A stretch of DNA of 64,000 nt from Pseudomonas neustonica (GCF_003797945.1 NZ_RKKU01000013.1:1-64000); one strand, 5' to 3'. Positions 8,281 through 17,319 are shown, counted from the first letter of the stretch. Numbers and translations: made by a program. The notes: generated by a model not told the origin, from the letters alone.

Positions 8281-9942
8281 CTAACGTTTTTGCATGCCAA
8301 GGCTGCGGCTGGTCTTGAACTGATTGATCAGCTGATTTAGTTGCGCAGCTGCCTCAGTCAGCTCCTTGGTGTTGCTGGCGGTATCCTGAAGCTCGCGCAT
8401 GACCCGACCGCCCAGCGTGCTGAGCTGGCTAAGACTGGACGATATTTCGGTACTGGTGCGTGACTGTTGTTCTGCGGCCGCTGCAACCTGACTGGTCATG
8501 TCTGTGATGGTGTCGACCGAACTGGCAATGGATTGCAACGCGGCGCGGGACCCCTCTACCTGTTGCTGCATGGCCGCTGACTGCTGATGGCTGCCTTCCA
8601 TCGAACTGACTGCCTTCGCTGTGCCGGCCTGCAATGAGTCGATAATGGTGCGTATTTCGTCGGTCGATTTCTGGGTGCGGCTCGCCAGCGTGCGCACCTC
8701 ATCGGCTACCACTGCAAAGCCGCGCCCCTGTTCGCCAGCGCGGGCCGCTTCTATCGCGGCGTTCAGGGCCAGCAGATTGGTTTGTTCCGCGACGGCGCGA
8801 ATCACGCCGAGCACGGTATCAATGGTATGGGATTGTTCGCTCAATTCAGCTACTGCTTCGCCTGCCTGAGCTATGTTGCGAGCTAATGCTTCCATGGAGC
8901 GTGAGGTCTCATCAGCGGTTTGCTGGCTGTTGAGAGCTTGCTGGTTAGCATCGCGGGCCGCATTGGCAGAATCGGACATGCGTTGCGCTACCTCGTCCGA
9001 GGTGGCGCTCATTTCCTCTACCGCCGAAGCAATGGTATCAAGCTCGCTGTTTTGCTGGTTATAGGACGCTTCAGCCTTGTTCATGGCCGAACCGACTTCA
9101 GTGGCAATAAGCCTATTGCGCTCGACCACGTCGCGTATATTGTCGATGACGTGCGCGACCTTATCGGTGAAGGCATTAAAGCCGCGGGCCAAGCCGCTGA
9201 TTTCATCGTTACCATGGGCATCCAGATGGCGCGAGAGGTCGCCGTCGCCGGTAGCGATGTCGTTCATCGCTTTGACTGCATGAGCGATAGGGCGGCTGAT
9301 ACTCAGTGCGATCATCAAATTGACCCCAACCAGCAACAAGATGCCTAATGCGGCCATCGTCAGCTTGGGAATCATATGGGTCCAGAACGCCTGGTTAACG
9401 TCATCCAGATAGATGCCCGAGCCAAGAATCCAGCCCCATGGCTTGAAGCCTGAAACGTAAGACACTTTGGCAACCGGGTCGGTTACGCCGGGTTTGGGCC
9501 ACATATAGTTGACCACACCAGCGGACTGCGCCTTGACCAGGGCCACCATGTCACGGAACAGATATTTGCCGGTCGGATCTTTAACGTCAGCCACGCTGTT
9601 ACCCACTAACTGGGTAGCAAACGGATGCATGACCATGATCAGGTTATTGGAATGTATCCAGAAGTAGTCTTTGTCGCCGTAGCGCAGCGTTTGCAGGGTG
9701 CTGGCAGCGGCGGCTTGCGCTTGCTCTTCAGTCAGCTCCCCGTTTTGCTGCAAGGCATAAAAGTGCTCTATGACGCCCATGCCAGACTCAACCAAATGCT
9801 GAGTTTTGAGCGAACGGCCATCGAGTAGGCTTTGGTGATAATCCACAGCAAAGGCGGTTACCAGGCCCAGCACTATGATGAGTACCAGAGCGGTAACAGC
9901 AATCAGGCGCTGAAAGATAGAGAAGCGACGCAGCACATTCAT
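8281..9942 (-). CDS. Methyl-accepting chemotaxis protein with Cache sensor
   Basis: The 553-residue transmembrane receptor has an N-terminal helix (~12-32) and a periplasmic single-Cache-type domain with [14 protein letters not shown] and the [21 protein letters not shown] signature. A second helix (~190-212), a HAMP domain ([23 protein letters not shown]) and a full signalling rod follow, with the hairpin [24 protein letters not shown] at ~390. Such sCache_2 receptors often bind short organic acids, but the ligand cannot be told from sequence. No C-terminal CheR-binding pentapeptide of the NWETF type is seen. The start has a weak GGATCTGCA leader. It is monocistronic. Confidence 0.92.
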   Translation of the reverse strand: MNVLRRFSIFQRLIAVTALVLIIVLGLVTAFAVDYHQSLLDGRSLKTQHLVESGMGVIEHFYALQQNGELTEEQAQAAAASTLQTLRYGDKDYFWIHSNNLIMVMHPFATQLVGNSVADVKDPTGKYLFRDMVALVKAQSAGVVNYMWPKPGVTDPVAKVSYVSGFKPWGWILGSGIYLDDVNQAFWTHMIPKLTMAALGILLLVGVNLMIALSISRPIAHAVKAMNDIATGDGDLSRHLDAHGNDEISGLARGFNAFTDKVAHVIDNIRDVVERNRLIATEVGSAMNKAEASYNQQNSELDTIASAVEEMSATSDEVAQRMSDSANAARDANQQALNSQQTADETSRSMEALARNIAQAGEAVAELSEQSHTIDTVLGVIRAVAEQTNLLALNAAIEAARAGEQGRGFAVVADEVRTLASRTQKSTDEIRTIIDSLQAGTAKAVSSMEGSHQQSAAMQQQVEGSRAALQSIASSVDTITDMTSQVAAAAEQQSRTSTEISSSLSQLSTLGGRVMRELQDTASNTKELTEAAAQLNQLINQFKTSRSLGMQKR

Positions 9943-10206
9943 TGCAGATCCTCTAGGCGGGCTCTAACACGCGCGATAGCCAGCGAGACAGTAGCGCAGA
10001 GCCATTATGATTTCTTTTGATCAGCCTAGCAGGTCTTTTGCTAAATCTCCTTGATATTTAATGTTCTACGTATGCTATTGGTGGCGCAGCTTGAACTATT
10101 CCAGCGCTCAGCAAAGTATGACGGGGTCAGGCGGGAGGCAACTTTTTGCCGGGGCAGGGCATAGACACCAGGAGTGGTGCCTATGCATATCAGCAGGTTA
10201 AAAAGG

Positions 10207-12123
10207 TTATTGAATGTAGTCTCTGAACTGCACCGAATTTGAGCGTATCTCGTCTGATGGCCAGTTAGGTACGTTTATTACCTGTACCGCACCATTGCCG
10301 CCGCGTGGCTTGAGCTGGATGTTGATGGGTTGATTGGCGCCCGGAGAGGCCGGGATGAACAGATCCAGTCCAGAGATAAACGGCAGAGCACTAAAGAACG
10401 GATCCGGTCCAGGAAGGGTGCTGTTACCGTCGCTATTGCGGTCATGCAGGAAGATACTACTGGTGCGTTTGAGTAGCGGGGCGGTGGCACTGGTGACGAT
10501 CTGTGTGTCATTCACCGTGAGACTGTCGTTCAGCTCACCCTGATCGCCCCATAGCTCGCGGTCGCGGGCGATCATCAGGTTGGTGTGGTTGGCACTGCGG
10601 TGTAAATAGGCACCGACGCCAGCGCCAGGCAGGGAGGTATTCAAGCGAACAAACAGGCTGTCCTGCAGATAACCTTCACGGTAGAAATAATGGTCGGCAC
10701 CGACGGCTTCTCGGTCCAGACCAAACTCGTAGGTTGCGCCCTTGGTAATCGAGAATGGCCCCCAGTTGCCATCACTGCTGATTGGCATGCTGTGGTCAGG
10801 GGTGTCTTTTAAACGAATGCCGGTTGCCGGATCAACCTCAAAGATCTGCAGCTCGGTACCCTCTGCGCCGGTATTCTGCGGAAACAGACTGGCACGGCCC
10901 GCGATCCAGACGCTATCGCCTTCGGCGTCACTAATCTGCGTAGTGCCTGGCTGGCTGCCATTGAAGTGGTTATAGATGCGCGCAAAAGAGTCAGCGGATG
11001 TGGCTACTTCAATGTGGCCGATAGGCATCTCGGGGGAGGGGTAAACGTTCTCGGCGCCGCTCACTTCGCGTTCAACATACTGACCCCAGAGCGCCAACGT
11101 GGGTACGTTGCCTGGCGGTGCGTCCAGCGCTGCGCCATCGATGCTGGTGTAATGCGCAACCTTTGCTGCATTGTCGCTCTCGCCCAGGTACATCAGGCTT
11201 ACACCGGTGCCCATCGAGTGTCCCATCAGGTCCACTTTATCCGCACCGGAGATCTGCCGCAGGCGCTCGACAATCAGGTTGATCTCCTCGTTACGCTTCG
11301 CTGCCTGGATAGGGTCCAACGCATTTTGCCCGGTACTGCTGCTGGTATCGTATTCATACACCGCCAGATAACTGCGCGGGTAACCATTGGCCCGAAAGCG
11401 CATGGCTTGAGACTCAAACTGCGAGGCTGAGCCAGCCCCGCCGTGAATGAAAAGCACCGGCCGCAGGGAGAAGTCGATGTTCTTGCCATTCGCCTTATCG
11501 ACTGAATCAAGCAGGTGGTTAAAGGCGTCGAGTTTAGCCGTCAAGCCACGACTGGCGGTATTGGGATTTTCGGCAAATACATTTTCGGCGCTGAGTGCCG
11601 CCAGCAGATCGTTCATGGCGGGTTCAAAGCCGCTTGAGTCGGCAAAATCCAGGGTGACGCCAGGGTTGGCTTGGAGATAGTCACTGATAGCGTTTTTGAT
11701 GTCAGCGGTGATTTCAATGCCGTTGCCCAGGTTGCCGTCTGCATCCAGTGATTGCAGAAAGCGGGAGAGGTTGAGTACCGCGGGGTCGCTGAAGGCAGTA
11801 GCGCCATCGACGATGTCCATAGGGGTTAGTTGGCTTGCGCCTGCGGCGGACCCCAGATCGATACCCGCCAGGGAGAAGCGCACGGTCTCGTTGCCTTAAT
11901 ATTGGAAAGTGCCTGCACTGTCGGTCTCACCGCTGCGGCTGTCGGTGGCGTACTGCAACCCCGCCACCGGAGCATCGATGAATACACCGCTGGAAGCGGA
12001 CTCAGAATCATCGCCGCCACCACCACCGCCCGACAAGCAACCACTGAGCATGACGGATGATAAGCCGAGTAGGGGTAATGCGGTGCGACGTAAGACGCGG
12101 GTGACGCCGTGATGACGAGTCAT
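10207..12123 (-). pseudogene. Extracellular esterase/lipase lipoprotein, interrupted by an in-frame TAA
   Basis: One reading frame runs from ATG 12123 (RBS AGAGAG) to 10207 with a single TAA at 11896-11898. Before it is a lipoprotein leader (LSSVMLSGC, then a Gly run) and FIDAPVAGLQYATDS, the usual head of these surface lipoproteins. After it, NETVRFSLAGIDLGS continues the same domain without loss. The catalytic part has HGGAG (oxyanion region) and GHSMG (nucleophile serine), an alpha/beta-hydrolase pattern like secreted triacylglycerol lipases/esterases, followed by a beta-rich C-terminal region. Intact length would be 638 residues. Reinitiation at GTG 11883 would give 558 residues without a signal peptide. 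It is either a nonsense mutation, a sequence error or a leaky stop; the first two are likelier. Confidence 0.78.
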
Positions 12124-12244
12124 GGGGATCTCTCTTTTTAGAATTGTTCTTTGTCTGTTTTGTCGGCAACGCCGCGCAGGCGGATACCGAGGGCCGTTGC
12201 GAAGGACCGCGGTATTGCCAGCGGATGTGCCTTAGCCAAGCAAG

Positions 12245-12274
12245 AGTTAACAGTGCACAAGTGTATACTGTCAA
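12245..12274 (-). promoter_or_regulatory. Candidate sigma-70 promoter for the esterase gene
   Basis: On the minus strand TTGACA and TTAACT are separated by 18 bp, about 120 bp before the esterase start. The -35 box is perfect and the -10 box moderate. This is a sequence match only. Confidence 0.45.
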
Positions 12275-12284
12275 GCAAAAGAGA

Positions 12285-12296
12285 ATGAACGTTCAT
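12285..12296. promoter_or_regulatory. Perfect 12-bp palindrome, TetR-family-like operator
   Basis: ATGAACGTTCAT is perfectly palindromic and lies just upstream of the -35 box of the candidate esterase promoter. TGAACGTTCA-type dyads are commonly bound by TetR/AcrR-family repressors. No TetR gene is in the window. Confidence 0.4.
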
Positions 12297-12363
12297 GCAT
12301 AAATGTCTCTGCATGATTCTATTGAAGAAGGGGGAGCCTTGGCTTGGTGGCGCGCAAGCCAGT

Positions 12364-12681
12364 TCAGCGGTTAGTGTCGCTGAACCAGAACTCAATCTCG
12401 TCGGTTGGCTGGTCAAAGGCGGCTGCATGCTCTACCCGGGCTGCAACGTGATACCACTCGCCCACACCATAGCGCCGGGTTTCGCCCGCGACAGTCAGAA
12501 TCAGTTCGCCGCGGATAATCACGCCGTAGTTGTCTGTTTCGTGCGTGTGCGGCGGTATGCGGGTACCTGGCGGGTAGGAGGCAAATAGCACATCTGCACC
12601 GTCGGCGGCGAGCTTGTAGGCATCGAAGCGGCCGTCTTAAAGCGGTAGGGTTCGAATCTTGTCTGGGTAATCGCCGGCCAT
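12364..12681 (-). pseudogene. Small cupin protein gene interrupted by an in-frame TAA
   Basis: A continuous minus-strand frame from ATG 12681 reads MAGDYPDKIRTLPL, then TAA (12637-12639), then DGRFDAYKLAADGADVLFASYPPGT and a classical single-domain cupin. The cupin has metal-binding motif 1 (PPHTHETDNYGVIIRGEL, with two His and a Glu/Asp) and a weaker motif 2 (YHVAARVEHAAAF). Intact length would be 105 residues. The remaining downstream frame (75 codons from 12591) keeps the cupin core but lacks the N-terminal strand, so it might still fold poorly. Function is unknown; such stand-alone cupins often act as isomerases or dioxygenase-like enzymes. This is the second nonsense codon within 750 bp. 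Confidence 0.72.
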
Positions 12682-12879
12682 TGCTCTATTTACTCCGTAT
12701 TGGGTCTGCTCTGATTAGCGACCAGCCCTCAATGTAGTCGGGCATGGGGTCAGCGGCTATTTACAGCTACGAAGTAATCGACAGTTACAGTTGTGGTAAA
12801 GCTGGTGCAAGTGGTTAGCTTTCGCGCGTGCTAATCTTGCTGTCAGACTATTTTACCCTTGATTCAACTGGAGATTCGG

Positions 12880-13440
12880 ATGCCGATGATTGTTCCACGC
12901 TGGCTGGTGTTGGTACTTGCTGCTACGCCGCTACTGATGGCCTGCGGAGAGTCTGAGTCGCCGCAACCTGAAACGCTGAAACCGCAAGCGCAGAGTAACC
13001 TGGCGTCGCAGCAGGAGCAGTCGCTATTGGCCGCGCAACCTGCAACTGATCTGTTGCAAGTATTCAAAAGTCCGAGTTGTGGCTGCTGCGAAGGCTGGAT
13101 CGAGCATGCTGATAGCGCTGGCTTTACCACGCAGGCGCAGCACCCTGATGATTTGGCCGGCCTGAAGTCTGATTACGGTATAGCGCCGCAGTATCGTTCA
13201 TGCCACACCGCGATATCAGATGAGGGCTATCTATTTGAAGGTCATGTGCCGGCGCGCTACGTAAAGGCCTTTTTAGCCGAGCCACCCGTTGACGCCATCG
13301 GCTTGGCGGTACCGGGTATGCCGGTAGGTAGTCCGGGTATGGAGATGGGCACTGATTTTATGCCGTATCAGGTGCTGTTGTTGAAGCGCGATGGTGGTGC
13401 AGAGATTTACGCGCAGGTCGATAGCCCGGCAGATCAGTGA
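12880..13440 (+). CDS. DUF411 family lipoprotein, metal-binding-like
   Basis: The 186-residue product starts at ATG 12880, 7 nt after GGAG; an upstream ATG at 12859 lacks a ribosome site. A lipoprotein signal (TPLLMAC) precedes a low-complexity Q/A linker (about 25-55). The DUF411 domain follows, with KSPSCGCCEGW, GIAPQYRSCHTA, EGHVPARYVKAFL and GLAVPGMPVGSPGME. DUF411 proteins carry a CxCC motif and are often linked to copper handling in the periplasm; that role is a family-level inference. It stands alone with no copper operon next to it. Confidence 0.87.
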   Translation: MPMIVPRWLVLVLAATPLLMACGESESPQPETLKPQAQSNLASQQEQSLLAAQPATDLLQVFKSPSCGCCEGWIEHADSAGFTTQAQHPDDLAGLKSDYGIAPQYRSCHTAISDEGYLFEGHVPARYVKAFLAEPPVDAIGLAVPGMPVGSPGMEMGTDFMPYQVLLLKRDGGAEIYAQVDSPADQ

Positions 13441-13606
13441 TTGCGTGGGATTTCCGCTAAACTTGAACGCGCTGCCTGCAGGTTGTAGAGAAGCCAGCGC
13501 CGATAGTTTTTAGCTAACGGACCTTATAGCGTTAATCGATTTCAGTAATTTATGACGATGATTGATTATGCTCCCGGTATACAAGACAACCAAAGGGAGC
13601 AATATC

Positions 13607-13699
13607 ATGGCCGTACTCATGCGCATTCTCAAACGCACCGATTCAACTGCTGCAGTGGCTGAAACCATTGCCCATCCCAATTTCTGGATGTATCAATAG
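13607..13699 (+). CDS. Putative 30-residue small protein
   Basis: ATG at 13607 is preceded by an excellent Shine-Dalgarno (AAGGGAG, 7 nt away) and opens a 30-codon frame ending TAG. The peptide has a basic, hydrophobic start (VLMRILKRTDS) and an aromatic end (NFWMYQ). I do not recognise a family. The strong ribosome site and an isolated position between a lipoprotein gene and yebG suggest it is translated, but chance cannot be excluded at this length. Confidence 0.5.
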   Translation: MAVLMRILKRTDSTAAVAETIAHPNFWMYQ

Positions 13700-13749
13700 G
13701 CAGCGGCTCGGGGCCGGTCTGAGCGGGCGCGAATAGTCTGCGCAGAGGC

Positions 13750-14013
13750 TCAGGCCTCTGCGGGCTCTTCAGTCAAACTGGTGAGTGCATCAGGGCTGTT
13801 TTTGAAGGCTTTAGCAAATATCTCACGATGCCGCGCCATGTAGATACTGACTTCTTCCGCCAGCTTCTCACTCAGATCCGGTACCGCCTGTTGCAATACC
13901 TCGCCCAGGGTTTCTGCCAGTTCCAGCATCTTGTCGTGACGGTCTGCTTCGGCTTTATCCATGAACAACTGCTCCGGGTCTCTGCTGCTGCGATACACAA
14001 TTTCAACGGCCAT
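13750..14013 (-). CDS. yebG: YebG family DNA-damage-inducible protein
   Basis: The 87-residue product starts at ATG 14013 (MAVEIVYRSSRDPEQLFMDKAEADRHDKMLELAE), 6-7 nt after TGAGG; ten further in-frame upstream codons are not needed. It matches YebG, a small acidic helical protein induced in the SOS response of Escherichia coli whose molecular role is not well defined. A near-consensus LexA box lies 80-100 bp upstream, which supports both the identification and the regulation. The gene is monocistronic, convergent with the 30-codon ORF. Confidence 0.88.
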   Translation of the reverse strand: MAVEIVYRSSRDPEQLFMDKAEADRHDKMLELAETLGEVLQQAVPDLSEKLAEEVSIYMARHREIFAKAFKNSPDALTSLTEEPAEA

Positions 14014-14093
14014 ACACACCTCAGGCTTGAATGCGGTTTTCAAATACGTGCTGTGCTGCTGATGAGATCAGCGCTTCACGAGTGTCGCCATTG

Positions 14094-14113
14094 TACTGGA
14101 TGGAAATACAGTA
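14094..14113. promoter_or_regulatory. LexA (SOS) box for yebG
   Basis: TACTG-GATGGAAATA-CAGTA, read in either direction, keeps the TACTG/CAGTA outer arms and the CTG-N10-CAG core of gammaproteobacterial LexA operators. It lies immediately after the zapE stop codon and upstream of yebG, a known SOS gene. Confidence 0.85.
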
Positions 14114-15274
14114 TCAAGTTATTTGCTCTGCGAGTTTGTCTGCCTCGGCAACATTACCCGTGGCACCAAATCGCTCTAGTTGCATTTCCTGCAAACGGCT
14201 ACGGGCTCGCTCGAACGCGAAAGACAGATAACCTTGGGTATATAAGTCTTCCAGCGGCACTGCTGCCTCGATATACAGCGGAATACGGCGGTCGTAGCAT
14301 TCGTCAACCAAGGCGATGAAACGTCGCACGCTGTCGTCATGTACGGACAGACTGGGTAGCTCGCGGTCGCCAGCCTCAACCCGCTCTGCGCCGTCTTCGG
14401 TGCCGCGAGCAATGATTCCGGCACGTTGTGGGCTGCTGAGGTTTGGCACCTCGCTTAACAGCAGGGCCGGGAAACGGTCACACAGGCTGATAAAGTCGAG
14501 CGCAGACAGTGAGCTGCTGCACAGGGCGCGAAAGGTAAACCAGGCGGCTTTATTACAGTGTTTTACACAGGGCACCTGCAGGTGCCCCAGCAGTATTGGG
14601 TCACTGCTCTGCGGTCGATCGCCACAGAGCTGCGCAAACACCTTGTCCAGCGGCTTTTCAGCGCTCGTGTCACTGCTCAGCCAGTAACGCTGGCAGGCGG
14701 TGCCCGGATGTAGGCGATGATCCTGCGCGCCATCGAGCCGCGCGACCCACATGTGCTTCTCAATCGCGGCGATCGCAGGGGTGAAACGCTCACGATTGAA
14801 ACCGTCGGCGTAAAGCTCGGCAGGAGGCAGATTGGACGTGCAAACCACAACCACGCCCTGTTCAAACATTTCGCGCATCAAGCCGCCGAGCAATATGGCA
14901 TCGCCAATATCGGTAACAAAGAACTCGTCGAAACACAGCACGCGAACGTTTTGCGCCATCTCGCGGGCGAGCGCTCGCAGGGGCTCTGCTGTCCCGGTAA
15001 TCTGGAAAAGACGTTTGTGCACCCAGCCCATGAAATGATGGAAGTGCAGACGTTTGCTGGGCACAGAAAGGCTGTCGTAGAAGCGATCCATGAGCCAGGT
15101 TTTGCCACGCCCGACGGGGCCCCAAAGATAAACCCCGCGCGTTTCGCGACCGGATTCCAGGGCTTGGTAGCAGTCTTCGAGCATTTGCGCAGCTTGCATT
15201 TGCGCCGCATCTGAAGTGAACCCCAGATGTTGCACGGCGTTTTGATAGGCACTAAATGGTGAAGGTGTGTTCAT
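14114..15274 (-). CDS. zapE: Cell division protein ZapE (AFG1-like ATPase)
   Basis: The 386-residue protein starts at ATG 15274 (MNTPSPFSAYQ); the open frame extends upstream but without family similarity. AFG1-type motifs are present: Walker A GPVGRGKT (~50), HFHHFMGWVH, Walker B VLCFDEFFVTDI, SNLPP and the C-terminal SFAFERARSRLQEMQ. ZapE is a cytoplasmic ATPase that associates with the Z-ring in gammaproteobacteria. An extra segment of roughly 20-25 residues (LSSPQRAGIIARGTEDG...) sits between VPNL and the RRFIALVDECYDRR block, where most family members have a short loop. This makes the protein slightly longer than usual. Confidence 0.88.
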   Translation of the reverse strand: MNTPSPFSAYQNAVQHLGFTSDAAQMQAAQMLEDCYQALESGRETRGVYLWGPVGRGKTWLMDRFYDSLSVPSKRLHFHHFMGWVHKRLFQITGTAEPLRALAREMAQNVRVLCFDEFFVTDIGDAILLGGLMREMFEQGVVVVCTSNLPPAELYADGFNRERFTPAIAAIEKHMWVARLDGAQDHRLHPGTACQRYWLSSDTSAEKPLDKVFAQLCGDRPQSSDPILLGHLQVPCVKHCNKAAWFTFRALCSSSLSALDFISLCDRFPALLLSEVPNLSSPQRAGIIARGTEDGAERVEAGDRELPSLSVHDDSVRRFIALVDECYDRRIPLYIEAAVPLEDLYTQGYLSFAFERARSRLQEMQLERFGATGNVAEADKLAEQIT

Positions 15275-15387
15275 AGTATTTGATACTGAGGGAAAGTAAC
15301 GTCGGACGGCAAGATGCAGATTGTCACAGCAGCGCTTCGACACCAGACCGCTGATGCTCTGACAGATTTAAACGCTTGGAGGTTCCA

Positions 15388-15651
15388 ATGGCGACAGGTT
15401 GGGCTCGTGAGGGCGCAGTACAAGAACAGATTGACGATACCGTTGACGAGGCAGTGCAGCGCGCACGCAGTCAACTGCCGCAGGGCGATAGCCTGGCGTT
15501 CTGTGAAGAATGCGATGAGCCTATTCCAGAGGCCAGGCGTCAGGCTCTGCCCGGTGTACGCCTGTGCATTACCTGTCAAAGCGCGGCTGACCAAAGTGCT
15601 GCCGGCAGCACCTTCAATCGACGCGGTAGCAAGGATAGTCAGTTGCGCTAG
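15388..15651 (+). CDS. DksA/TraR-type zinc-finger protein (YbiI-like)
   Basis: The 87-residue protein starts at ATG 15388, six nt after GGAGG. It has a C4 zinc finger with cysteines at about 39, 42, 60 and 63 (CEECDEPIPEARRQALPGVRLCITC), matching the short DksA/TraR C4-type family. It lacks the long coiled-coil domain by which full DksA enters the RNA polymerase secondary channel. The acidic N-terminus (EQIDDTVDEAV) could mimic a coiled-coil tip as in TraR. A transcription-related role is inferred from the family. It is divergent from zapE. Confidence 0.85.
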   Translation: MATGWAREGAVQEQIDDTVDEAVQRARSQLPQGDSLAFCEECDEPIPEARRQALPGVRLCITCQSAADQSAAGSTFNRRGSKDSQLR

Positions 15652-15701
15652 GCTGGTTTACTCCGTTACCCGAGTACAGTGCCTGCAGCAATATCGCGTT
15701 A

Positions 15702-16172
15702 TCAGGTGATGTCAAAGATAGACGATTTTTCCTTCTCTGCGTTCACTCCGTCCAGCATGGCGCGCATGCGCTCTGCGGCCTGTTGCTGAAGTTCGTCGCT
15801 GCTGGCGCGCTTATTGGGATCGTTCAGCTCGTCAAGGCGTTCGGCAATCAGCTCATCGATCTTTTCTTTTTCTTCCGGGGGTAAGGCATCATATTCTTCT
15901 TCGGTTAACCCCATCTCCTGCAGCAATGTGTGCTTTATCTTCTCGGCGACCGACATCGCCATGTAGCGGCTGAACTCTTCGGCAGCAGTGCTGGTATTTT
16001 CCTCTTGCTCTTTGGCTTTAGCTTCAGCTTGAGCCTGCTTGGCTTCACTCGTCTGATTGACGGATTGCATTATTTCGCGGAATTCAGCAGCGGTACTGAT
16101 GCGACTGCTCTTGCTAGGGGTGGCAAGTCCGCTAGGTTGGTTCGCTTGGCTCATACTGTCAATAATGCTCAT
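15702..16172 (-). CDS. Conserved hypothetical protein, charged and helical
   Basis: The 156-residue product has AGGAG 6 nt before ATG 16172. It is hydrophilic, rich in Glu, Lys, Ala and Gln, and predicted mostly helical with a coiled-coil-like segment (~35-65). The conserved-looking centre is KHTLLQEMGLTEEEYDALPPEEKEKIDELIAERL. No signal peptide or membrane helix is present. I do not recognise a named family. It is divergent from the MOSC gene, with about 190 bp between them. Confidence 0.7.
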   Translation of the reverse strand: MSIIDSMSQANQPSGLATPSKSSRISTAAEFREIMQSVNQTSEAKQAQAEAKAKEQEENTSTAAEEFSRYMAMSVAEKIKHTLLQEMGLTEEEYDALPPEEKEKIDELIAERLDELNDPNKRASSDELQQQAAERMRAMLDGVNAEKEKSSIFDIT

Positions 16173-16361
16173 GGTGTGCTCCTTTTACCATCGTTTGGTC
16201 AAAGCCAGGTGCTATCTCGAACAGCATATAAGCAATTATCAGGCCGCTGTTTTGGCACTGGAAAACCGCTCTGGAATAGGGGTATGGTGCTGCAAAGCCT
16301 ATGTTTTCAGCGGCACTTTCTTGCCGTTGCGGCAAGATATTACCCACCAATGGAGAGTGCT

Positions 16362-17216
16362 ATGCGTAAGCTGGGTGTAGTGCAGGAAATCTGGCGGTAC
16401 CCGGTCAAGGGCATGGCTGGTGAGTCGCTGAATCGCTGTCAGCTGACTGCGCAGGGGCTTTTAGGGGATCGCCTCTGGGCCGTGCGAGACACGCTGCGTG
16501 ACGAGGTGCAGAGCTGCAAATTTCGTCCTCGACTGCTGCAGGTCAAGGCTAGCTGGGACACCTCGGGCGCTGAGCCAGTCAAGTTAGAGCTGCTGTTTCC
16601 GGATGGTAGTCGCCTTGCCAGCAATAGTAAGGATGTCGATGAACGCCTATCGGCGTTACTCGGGCGCACCTCGACACTGGAAGCGCTTGAGTCAGACACC
16701 AATCTGCGGCGCTACAAAGCGGATGCCGACGACAGCTGGCTGGACGAACTCAAGGCAACCTTCGAGCGTGAGCCTGGCGAGCCGCTACCGGACTTCTCCG
16801 ATTTACCGCAGGACATGATCGATTTTGTCTCACTGCCCGGTAGTTACTTTTTGGTATCGCCTTTTCATCTTCTGACCACCGCGAGTCTTAATTATCTTCA
16901 GCAGCTGCATCCTGATAGCGACTGGGATGTGCAACGCTTCCGTCCCAATCTGGTGGTCGATACGCTCGACGCGGAAGCGGGACTCATCGAGCAAGCCTGG
17001 CTTGACGGTCGGTTGCAGATAGGCGAAGCCGAATTGAGGTGCACCAGTACTGCGCCACGTTGCGGCGCTATCACCCGCGCTCAGCAGCACCTGCCCGCAG
17101 ATAAAAGCCTGCTACGCACGGTCGTACGTGAGGCAGATCAGAACCTGGGGATTTACGCCGATACCCTGACAGCAGGCGAGCTGCGCGTAGGCGATCCGGT
17201 TTATATGCGCGACTGA
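16362..17216 (+). CDS. MOSC domain-containing protein
   Basis: The 284-residue product starts at ATG 16362 behind GGAGAGTGCT; the open frame continues upstream only as the shadow of a minus-strand gene. An N-terminal MOSC beta-barrel domain (EIWRYPVKGMAGESLNRCQLTAQGLLGDRLWAVRD) is followed by the MOSC domain with RFRPNLVVDT and a conserved Cys near TAPRCGAITRAQ. MOSC proteins bind molybdenum cofactor or transfer sulfur. YcbX-like members take part in detoxification of N-hydroxylated compounds, and which activity applies here is unknown. It is monocistronic. Confidence 0.88.
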   Translation: MRKLGVVQEIWRYPVKGMAGESLNRCQLTAQGLLGDRLWAVRDTLRDEVQSCKFRPRLLQVKASWDTSGAEPVKLELLFPDGSRLASNSKDVDERLSALLGRTSTLEALESDTNLRRYKADADDSWLDELKATFEREPGEPLPDFSDLPQDMIDFVSLPGSYFLVSPFHLLTTASLNYLQQLHPDSDWDVQRFRPNLVVDTLDAEAGLIEQAWLDGRLQIGEAELRCTSTAPRCGAITRAQQHLPADKSLLRTVVREADQNLGIYADTLTAGELRVGDPVYMRD

Positions 17217-17249
17217 GGCCAAGAAAATTCGTTTGCTTGCTGTGCTTAC

Positions 17250-17287
17250 AACGACGCCGGTTAATTGATCAATTAACCGGCGTCGTT
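17250..17287. terminator. Perfect 38-bp palindrome between convergent genes
   Basis: Two 19-nt arms (17250-17268 and 17269-17287) are exact reverse complements with no spacer, centred on TGATCA, between the MOSC and alcohol dehydrogenase genes. As RNA it would form a long hairpin on both strands, although no T-tract follows. It is most simply a bidirectional terminator. Confidence 0.65.
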
Positions 17288-17319
17288 GGTAATGCAGGAT
17301 GTGCGATCAAACGTCAGCT

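Noticed and set aside
10207-11883. A separate 558-residue lipase gene starting at GTG 11883
   Set aside because: It would lack a signal peptide, begin inside a conserved segment and have no ribosome site; the frame continues directly from the lipoprotein leader upstream, so an interrupted gene is the better reading.
15930-16361. Long N-terminal extension of the MOSC protein
   Set aside because: The extension is the antisense of a minus-strand gene and has no family similarity; a good ribosome site stands at the ATG at 16362.
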